Of a stretch of 64,000 nt of DNA, positions 56,401-64,000 are shown piece by piece. The number at the start of each line of letters is the position of its first letter. The first letter of the stretch is position 1. Made by a program: the position numbers and the translations under genes. The stretch comes from Crambe crambe. Lineage: Eukaryota > Porifera > Demospongiae > Poecilosclerida > Crambeidae. The DNA lies in NCBI GenBank assembly GCA_963924555.1, contig OZ004583.1, positions 434,001 through 498,000 on the forward strand. The letters are read 5' to 3'. The notes below the pieces were generated by a model. That model was not told where the DNA came from. It ran no database searches and saw only the letters and a list, made by a program, of their open reading frames with translations.

Positions 56401-58984
56401 GACTTGTTACGACCCTCGCTGCACTGCCATCCAGCATGGCCATCCCATCCGCATGTGTCGAGACTGCCACAACAAGCAACACAAAGACACCACCAATGCT
56501 AGCCATATCTACCAAGGTAGGTGTGACCAGAGAGGGCGTGGTCGAGTGTGGGTGTGGTCTGGGTGGGAGGGCATAGCACTACATTAATGTGTTGATCTCT
56601 CCTCTAGTTAGCCCTCCTGACCCTTGGACCCAGGAAGACCCCGCTCTCTGTACAGCCATGCTCGAAGCTGTCTCCAAACTGCTAGAGGTCACTCCATCTC
56701 AGAATGACCTCCACCCCAGAGGAGGCGGGGTGGGGACAGTTTCTCGTGGTGGTCTCCACCAGTCCAGCTTTAGTCCTCGCTACCAGATTGAGATAGGGAT
56801 CAGTCGAGAGGGCATGTGGATCCTCTCCCATTACTGCACCCCCACCACTTTGATCAGGGGAGTAAGTTCTCCCACCCACCGCATGGTACCTATGGGCAGG
56901 CAGCTCTTCATTTCTTGTTTGACTGGTTTAGGATACCCAGAAGGACTGGTTGACCCACCTTTCAGCACTGACTCTGAACTGGCTCCAGGCATATTATAAC
57001 CTACTCCACACTGCCTCCATCGGTTTGGATGAGGGGCAGAATTACTCCCCAGGAGGAGGAGATTTCGTTGATACCCAGTTCCCAGATTGTAAGTCACATG
57101 CTCATGTCACATGATCATGTTGCTCTTTTTTTTTCTCTTATAGATTCACGACTCTTTTCTAACTATGGAGACATTTCTAATCTCGTGAATACAGTAAGTT
57201 ATTGTACTACATACCGTAATAGTTTACTAGGTTCTTCAAGGCAGGATATTATTATTTTACTGACTTCAGTATACTCTTCCATGGTTCCGGCATGTTTGTG
57301 AGTCCAATGACGACTGTGTTTCTGAAGTGCTTAAACCTGAAGTATGTGGTTGTGCTCAAGTTGGCAAATTATGGTAAGTCTTAAAATCCACTCATATAAT
57401 CATGTGATCATCATGTGACTTTTAGGAATGAATCACATGACCAGATCAAGCGCTACAAGCACACTCTGGACATCATCCACACCCTGTACCTTCTCTTCCA
57501 GGAGGGAAAACTGCCCGAAAAGACATTCATGGTTATCTTCAAGACAGTCATGCCCATGTGGCTGGATTTCCTGGTTGCTATGCGGCAGGAGCCTGGCAGA
57601 ATGGAACTCCTGAAGGAACAGTTCAAGTACGTATGTATGCATGTATGTATAGGTAGGATTGTGCCTCATTAAGGCCAGAAGTGTGTGCCTCGTGTGGTAC
57701 CCAAAGTAGAAGTAGCCCATAGTGGAAAGTATGTTACCCAGACCCCATGGTGGGAAATGTCTCAATTTTCGTGAAGGAATTTGAAGATAAGATGTACCAA
57801 AAAAATTTTCCATCATAATACGTACCAGCCAGGCCAGCCACACTAATGGAGTTCTCACCATCATTAGCAGGTGATCCCTGGTACTAACAAATATCATAAT
57901 TGTCCTACAATCATTCATGTGGGTGCTCAAAGAAGCTTCCATTATCTGAGCGGAATAAGAAACAGATGTTTTCCTGTCTTGACTCGTTAAGAGTTAATGT
58001 GGGAGTAATTGGTCTCATGCATGTGACTAATTATTGACTGCAATGGAGCTGGAGGAGTAATAGTGTGCTCTAATTAGAACTCTAATTAGAAGTAGTACTC
58101 GAGTTCTGCAGTGTAAATAATTTATGGGAATTCACACTCTAATTAAAGCACATTATGGGGAGTATTTGGAGGTATCTGCATGTGTTCATTTTAAACAGAC
58201 AAGCCCTAGCCCTAGTCACGTCCTTTTTCCCTCTTCTGTGCAGACTGATCTTTTTTCACGAGAAACACGAAGAAGGACTCAAGACTTTTGGTTTCGTGTG
58301 GGACCTATTTCGGGAAAATGACTCTGAAAGCATGCACAAGGCACTCCTTTGGCTTCAGGTCTGTTTTAAATCATACTGATAATCCTTCTTGTTAAGCTCC
58401 TCATTCCTCTAGGATTTGACTCGTTTGAAGGTTCCTATAGCATATCTGAAGCACATGTTTGAGAATGCTCTTCAAAAGAAGCGAGGTCATGGAAAATATT
58501 CCTCTGTCGACTCTTCCTTTGATCAGGAAAGTGAGAGAGAATTGGTGAAGCGACACCGGGAGAGCACTGGAAGGTTTGTTCATTACCTCAGATGGATAGC
58601 CAGATCATATGTACATGCCTCAAGAGATCTTTTCTGATCAGCTTAACTATTTAGCCCCCACCTTTGACTATCTCACTTCATCCCTGCTCACCTTTCACCC
58701 TCCTTCTCTCTCTCCTTCTTTCTAATTTTTTTAATTTTAATTTTTTTTCTCTCTCTCCTTCTTTCTCTCTCCCTCCCTCTGTCACCCCCCCCTCCCTCTC
58801 TCACTCCATCAGCCTGAGTGGATATGAATCGGAATCTGCCCTGGTGTCTCAAACCTCAATAGATTCCGGCGAAACCCAACAAGTCCTCACCCTCAACTCT
58901 TCCCTCACTCGCTTCATTCTCATGCTGGACATCTGGTCTTCCCAGGTCAGTCTTACCCCTCTCCCTCTCCCTCCCTCCTCCCCC

Positions 58985-59016
<32 letters not shown>

Positions 59017-62000
59017 ATATTATATAATAATAATTATTATGATCCCCAACTTCTGCAGTTGATTGAGCTCCAAGTGTTGACGATGGATGCAGCTTCCCTC
59101 CACACAATTCTGGTGAAGATGCTGCGACACCCCTGGGGGACCAGCCACACCTACCTGGACCACAAGGAGAGCTCCAACCTGTGTCTCCTCTGCCATGGGA
59201 TGCAGATATGGTTCGGTCTGGCCAGCAAACTCATCCGGGAGTACGCACGTCTGGTCAGGGAGGACAGTGCAGGTAATATCATCCTTGGGGCTCTGTTGAC
59301 AAGTACAGAGAATTCTTTCCAAGGTTGTGTACCAGGCTTTGGCACATTGTTTGTTTGTTGTTGTTGTTGTTTTTGTTGTATTTGTTTGTTTGTTGTTGGT
59401 GTGTTTGTTTGTTGTTGTTGTATTTGTTTGTTTGTTTGTTGTTGTTGTTTTTTCATGTGTGACCAAAAGGATTTCATGGCGGGACATTTCAGTTTCATTC
59501 CCAAAACTTCCTCTCTTGTTCCATTAGGGGAAGAGGGTGTGGAAGACACTGTGTCTCCTATTACCCAACAACGCTCGTTTGTTTCCATTCGATCCATCAA
59601 ACTCTCCACCCCAAGACGCAACAGGAGGAAATTCTTCTCCTCCTCCGATAGCCCGGACATGCGTGTCGTTCAGGTGGGTGTGGTCACATTAATGCATGTA
59701 ATTATATCTGCTGCAAACTACATTAATTAATAATATCCCAGGACTGTGCATGATCTTACAGTGGGTGGCTGTGATCTTACACAGTGGCTGTGATCATACA
59801 GTGGCTGTGATCATACAGTGGCTGTGATCATACAGTGGCTATGATCATACAGTGGCTGTGATCATACAGTGGCTGTGATCATACAGTGGGTGGCTGTGAT
59901 CTTACAGTGGCTATGATCATAGGGAAGCCCCCAATTAATTAATGAGTTAATGATTTTTTTTTTCCATAGCGTCCCAGAATGAAGAAACTGTCACAGGACT
60001 CTATGGACAATGACCCTCAGTAAGCCCTTCCCACTTCACTGTGCACAATGAAGTTAAACCATCCTTGTTTACTCAGCATTTCTGAAGACGAAGAAAACTC
60101 TAACCTCTCGTACGTCCAAAGGTCTCGCGTTTCCCCGGGCAACCCCCACCACCCCAACCAGCGCAAGCTTGCCAAAGTTCTATCTCATTCTGACCTTGTG
60201 GTGGTTCCTGGTTTGGATGGTGGTGGTGCAAGTAGTGGTGGCACCGGCGGCACTAGGTGGGCTAGAGTCACCAGGAAAGCTGACGCACCGGGGATACAGG
60301 AAGAAGACACGTCTCCAGCCCTCTATACCGTCTTCCAACTAACAATTGAGGTGGTGTAAATCAGAGAGAGAGAGAGATCTTTCTGTTAATAATGAATGAA
60401 TTTTAGTGCTTGAAATAAGACCCAGACAACAAGCTCTTATCCCAGTACTGAGCACTCAGTTTTATCAACTTTTTAAAACTTTAATTAATTGTAGAAACTG
60501 AGTTACAAACTACATCCTGACACACTGCTCCACATAGTGCGTTGTCTCCTTACCCTGGTGGGAAGTGGTCACGTCTTGAAGGTCATTGCTGATTATAAAC
60601 TGGTCCGAGAAGACCTCAATCACCTCTTTGAAAAGTAAGTAAAAAGTACCTGCTAAAATTTGATTGGACATACCCTATAATATAGATACTGGTTTAGTGT
60701 ACACAATAGAATACTGATAGTATACTAGTATACTGGTTTAGAGAATACTGATTTTAGTATGCATATACTAGAATACTGTACATAATAGAATACTGATAGT
60801 ATACTGGTTTAGTGTACACAATAGAATACTGATTTTAGTATACGTATACTAGAATACTGGTTTAGTGTACACAATAGTATTAGAATAATAATGATGTGTT
60901 TTAGATTGTGGGCATGTTTGGAGGCAGACACATCCAACGTGGCTCGCTCATGTGCAAGGCTGTTGCTGGAGTGTGTGGAGTACTTGTCTGCTCACCCCTG
61001 TGGACAGGAGGAAGAGGAGGAGGACAAGGAAACAAAAGCCAGTGTCCCAGTCAGTGAACAAGACCAAGTCAAAAGCAAGATTAAGAAAAGGCTGGGTACA
61101 GGAGGAGGAAGAAGAGGAGGAAAAAAAGAAGGAGATGATATATTCTGGAAGTCCTTGGAGAGTGGTCTCACTTCAACTAGTTGGACCTTCAGATTCAGAA
61201 CAAGTAAGAAGAGTGATCCCCACAGAACAAATATGATCGGTCATAAAACAATATTCTATGCCAAGTAATTTTTATTTCAGTTGAGAAGTTGACGGTTCTG
61301 TTGGAGTTCATGTTGAGTTCAGATGATGAGGGTATCGAGTACCAGAGTTTCCACCAGTATGTGAAGGAGACTCTAGGTCATGGCTTCTGCCTCCTCACCA
61401 TGCTTCTCCAGGACAAGAACACTAATGTCTGTGCTAGAGCCAAGTACTGCATCACCAGCATCAAAGAGTCCTCGTTACAGGTGAGAGCCTGCCCATAGGA
61501 AAGCCACACCCATTGACCACACCCACCACAGCTAGAAATGTTATAACTGGTTGTGCAATTACTACTACTATTTTAGTTGACCACACCCACTAATCTCACA
61601 TTCCTTATTAGGCTATCCGGCACTTCCTGACTGTCTTTTTCCAAGGGAAGCAGGAGCATCGGCCTCTGGTCCTCCAAACCCTCTCCCTCCTGGACTCCAC
61701 CCTTCCCGAGATTCAATTCCTGAACCTTGACCTCCTGAATAAGCTGATGACCATGGCTCTGCATGGAGTCTCTCCCATTCTACCAGGCAAGAACTTGGAC
61801 ATCGAAGGATTATCACAAAGAGCAAAAAAAGTGAGGTCATTAAAATGAGCAAGTGGGAATTGAATTGAAAGTATATGACAAAATCGAAAATTCTCCTACC
61901 CTATCAATTTCAAGATTTTGTGCTCTTTCTTTTCAACAGATTTCGGATGGAAGTTTGAGGGGCCATGCTGCTCCTAAGGGGAGAAGTGGAATCAAGATCT

Positions 62001-64000
62001 CAACAGGTTCCTCCAGCTCTTCTCTCTATGCAGAGACAGTGGACAACAGTGATTTAGCCCAGCAAGTCCTCTCCCTTCTCCTCAGAGTGAGTCCATGCCA
62101 CGTCCATATTGAAACTGCCCCCACAATTATCTCTCCTCTAATTCCCTCCTCCTAGCATGTCGGTAACCCCAGGGCAGATGTGAAAGAGTCAATGCAGAAG
62201 GCATACCAGGCCTCATTCCTACAGACCCCAAAGAAAAGTATCACCATCAAGAAGTCACAGACTGCCGAGGAGATGTTTGTGGTCACTCTTCGTAAAGTTG
62301 TCTTCAATGAGTTGAGTTTTCCTCACGACCTTCGGAACAGTCCAATTTTTGAAGTTTTTTTGAATCACATCTTTCCTGTAAGTGAAAGTCATGTGATTGT
62401 AATAGTATAGACTTTACTGTTAGAAAGAGATCTTGCAATAATAGAATCATGTGACTGTCATGTGATGACTATGATAGATCATATGATTATCATGTGACTA
62501 TCCACCAAGGTACTGGATCACAACATTGAGTTTGGTCAGACTAAAGGCCTAATTCGCTTCATCCTGAAACTGCTAGGCTACTCAGCTGCCCCGCAGAGTG
62601 AGGAGTGCAGTGGCCTACTGCAAGATAGGCAGCTACCAGAGAACGGACCCAGTTATAGTCTGGGAGCTCTCCCTTCTCAGCTACAAGCTCCATGGCTCCG
62701 TGTCTTCTTTGTCATCATTTATAAGGTATACTACCTCAGCCAACAAGTGACACTTCCAAGTACACACACTTTAGACCCAGCCTTTTGTGCTTTGTAGAGA
62801 GCTTGTCCTCTTTTAGAAGTTATTTAGGTATTTTTAGACTGTCCTTTGTTGAGAGGTTTGTCCTCTTTCAGAGTGTTGAGGTTGCACTGTAGTTGAGGGG
62901 TTCGTCCTCTTTTAGAAGTTATTTATACTTTTAGATAGTCCTTTGTTGAGGGATGTTGAGGGGTTTATCCTCTTTCAGAGTGTCACTTTTCCTGCAGTAT
63001 ATCCACAATTGTTCTGACAGTGACTCTGCCCTGCAAAACCTTGACATGAATACGCTGGCTAGCTGGTGCATGCAGATTACCCTAAACTCCCTCGAGGCCC
63101 TCCCCCACGAGTGTCCAGTGCTCAACGGAACAGGGACACGTCCACACCCTGTGCTCCATCGCCAAGTGGAGTCCTTTGAGTATTCTGATAAGATTACAAA
63201 TAGGCGATCCAGAGGAGAGAACCCTGTGATTAGCGAGGGGGGACTAAGTGTAGCTCAGGGAGGAGGGAGAGAGGGGATGCTCACGCCCGTTCCTGAAGAT
63301 CCTAAAAATCAGGAAGATCTCAACCAATCAGATTCCGAGACCACTGAATCTGATGATCATGTGACCAGCCCTCTCAGAGCTAGAGGAAGAGGAGGGAGTT
63401 TTGATAAGAACGATAGTGGTGGTGCTACTTATTGGGATGATCATGTGACCAGCCCTCTTCGGGGAGGGGAGACCTCGGAGCAATCAGAGAAGAAAGGTAA
63501 GTATGCAAGAGAATTACTGAAACTATTAATCTTGTTGGACTGTGACTCAGCTCCAGCTCCGACCCCGTCCTCCCACCCGTGGACACAAGAACCACCCATT
63601 GGGAGGTGTGTCGTGTGTGGGAACCCGACTAACGAGTTTTCAGAGGAAGTAGTAGCACTTTGTTCGGTGGCCATCGGGACATTTTGCAACCGTCTTCCTC
63701 ACATGGTTCCACGCTACCTCGTCTCCAGAATCATCCCTGCTATTGCCAAGTGAGTCCATCCAAGACTGTTTGTTTGTTTGTTTGTTTGTTTGTTTGTTTG
63801 TTTGTTTAGAGTGTGAGTCCAGGTGGCAAATTGTTTTTTTTTTTTATGTTTAGAGTGGTGAGCCCAGGGTTCTACACCTGGCAAAAGTTCAACATCTCCA
63901 ACAACAACCCTTTACCAGGTTCAGCATCAGCCGTGGCACAGCACCTCCTTGCTTCTATCCTCACACAGTTTGGAGAGCGACGACTCTTTCTCTATCTCTT
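53411..64000 (+). CDS. UNC79: UNC79 orthologue, NALCN channel complex scaffold (3' end outside window)
   Basis: Large helical-repeat protein that holds the NALCN sodium-leak channel complex with UNC80. Thirty-one phase-consistent exons: 53411-53588, 53644-53734, 54047-54393, 54881-55014, 55467-55587, 55653-55717, 55778-55872, 56156-56205, 56328-56516, 56608-56861, 56932-57088, 57144-57193, 57270-57373, 57426-57626, 58244-58358, 58413-58573, 58813-58945, 59059-59272, 59528-59673, 59970-60019, 60077-60350, 60495-60634, 60905-61203, 61281-61480, 61612-61830, 61940-62086, 62156-62377, 62510-62725, 62998-63496, 63551-63749, 63854-64000. About 1,805 residues are visible (human about 2,640). UNC79-typical segments: VIAYG ... 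LLLHYWP, a Cys/His cluster, HPWGTSHTY, and DIFWKSLESG followed by FRFRTIEKL. The first exon is the least certain. Confidence 0.9.
55321..55466. repeat. 24-25 bp minisatellite duplicating a splice acceptor
   Basis: Six to seven copies of TATTATGTACACCCTCAGGA lie end to end. The last copy supplies the acceptor CACCCTCAG and the first bases of the UNC79 exon at 55467 (GATATTCTG); each earlier copy carries the same CAG|GATATT context. Confidence 0.93.
55653..56516 (+). other. UNC79: Cys/His-rich cluster of UNC79
   Basis: Four exons encode spaced cysteine pairs: LCENGDCQH, LCMDPLCVAQY, LLCPECDSIIHG, then CEFQKICSGKER, VTCYDPRCTAIQHGHP and RMCRDCHNKQH. This is the probable zinc-binding insert also found in vertebrate UNC79 (YLCEECSE and RYCKRCHSNHH there). 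It supports UNC79 rather than UNC80. Confidence 0.85.
58975..59018. repeat. C-run followed by A-run in an UNC79 intron
   Basis: About 20 C preceded by CCCTCC units, then 11 A, shortly upstream of the exon at 59059. Confidence 0.9.
59347..59452. repeat. GTT/GTTT-rich simple repeat
   Basis: Interspersed TTGTTGTTG and TTTGTTTGTTTG runs in an UNC79 intron. Frames through it on both strands (poly Asn/Thr/Gln-like or Val/Cys-like) are artefacts. Confidence 0.9.
59755..59925. repeat. 18-bp tandem repeat GTGGCTGTGATCATACA
   Basis: About nine degenerate copies occur in the intron between the UNC79 exons ending 59673 and starting 59970. TGATCA within the unit is palindromic. Confidence 0.9.
60660..60885. 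repeat. Tandem repeat with AGAATACTG / TGGTTTAGTGTACACA units
   Basis: Repeated blocks of TAGAATACTGATAGTATACT and GGTTTAGTGTACACAATAGA fill the intron before the UNC79 exon at 60905. Confidence 0.88.
62775..62990. repeat. Dispersed repeat, copy 2 (in UNC79 intron)
   Basis: Begins GACCCAGCCTTTTGTGCTTT and contains internal repeats of TGTCCTCTTTTAGAAGTTAT and GTCCTTTGTTGAGAGG. Related to the HUWE1 intron sequence at 18185-18370, in the same orientation. Confidence 0.65.
63765..63808. repeat. (TTTG)n microsatellite
   Basis: About ten TTTG units in the last complete UNC79 intron of the window. Confidence 0.95.

Noticed and set aside
58664-59107. Proline/Ser-rich and Gly-rich frames around the C run
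   Set aside because: They are simple-sequence translations within UNC79 introns.
53411-64000. UNC80 instead of UNC79
   Set aside because: The Cys/His cluster, the VIAYG...HYWP segment and the HPWGTSHTY segment follow UNC79, not UNC80, as far as I can recall the two families.

Overview
The window is nuclear DNA of an animal. Its genes are interrupted by many short GT-AG introns, typically 45-300 nt, and it holds two large genes with clear human counterparts: HUWE1 on the + strand from the left edge to 19.2 kb, and UNC79 on the + strand from 53.4 kb through the right edge. The short introns, the local tandem expansion of a lineage-specific TKL-like kinase fused to a kelch propeller, and a KMT5A-like SET fragment suggest an early-branching animal, most likely a demosponge of the Amphimedon type. 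That placement is inference; no species marker is present.

Layout. 0-19.2 kb: the 3' 39 exons of a HUWE1 orthologue (giant HECT E3 ubiquitin ligase). An antisense tRNA-Ser(CGA) sits inside the intron that splits its WWE domain. 19.5-22.3 kb: a convergent minus-strand gene for an acidic nuclear-looking protein ending in a roughly 16-residue Thr/His/Cys/Pro tandem repeat. 22.4-26.0 kb: gene-poor, repeat-rich DNA (foldbacks, minisatellites, direct repeats, a 36-base C run). 26.0-28.5 kb: an array of short cassettes, each framed by a consensus 3' splice site and GTAAGT donor, running straight into a SET-domain gene with a terminal frameshift.

28.9-49.1 kb: a segmental tandem array. Each unit has a minus-strand kinase / coiled-coil / kelch gene, head-to-head through a short shared promoter with a plus-strand ZCRB1-like gene (RRM plus CCHC zinc knuckle, U11/U12 minor-spliceosome protein). 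There are four large units plus two deletion-derived mini-units. Kinase-kelch copies 2 and 4 look intact, copy 3 carries a complete TIR transposon in an intron, and copy 1 is broken. Only the last ZCRB1 copy looks fully functional. Three of the four shared promoters keep the palindrome TCACGTGA.

49.3-53.3 kb: a small secreted cysteine-containing protein (+) and an unidentified coiled-coil gene (-). The latter is head-to-head with UNC79 across 119 bp. 53.4-64 kb: 31 exons of UNC79, the large scaffold of the NALCN sodium-leak channel complex; the gene continues past the window.

Exon boundaries come from reading phase and GT-AG rules by eye, and human family comparisons are from memory of the families. 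No alignment or transcript data were available.
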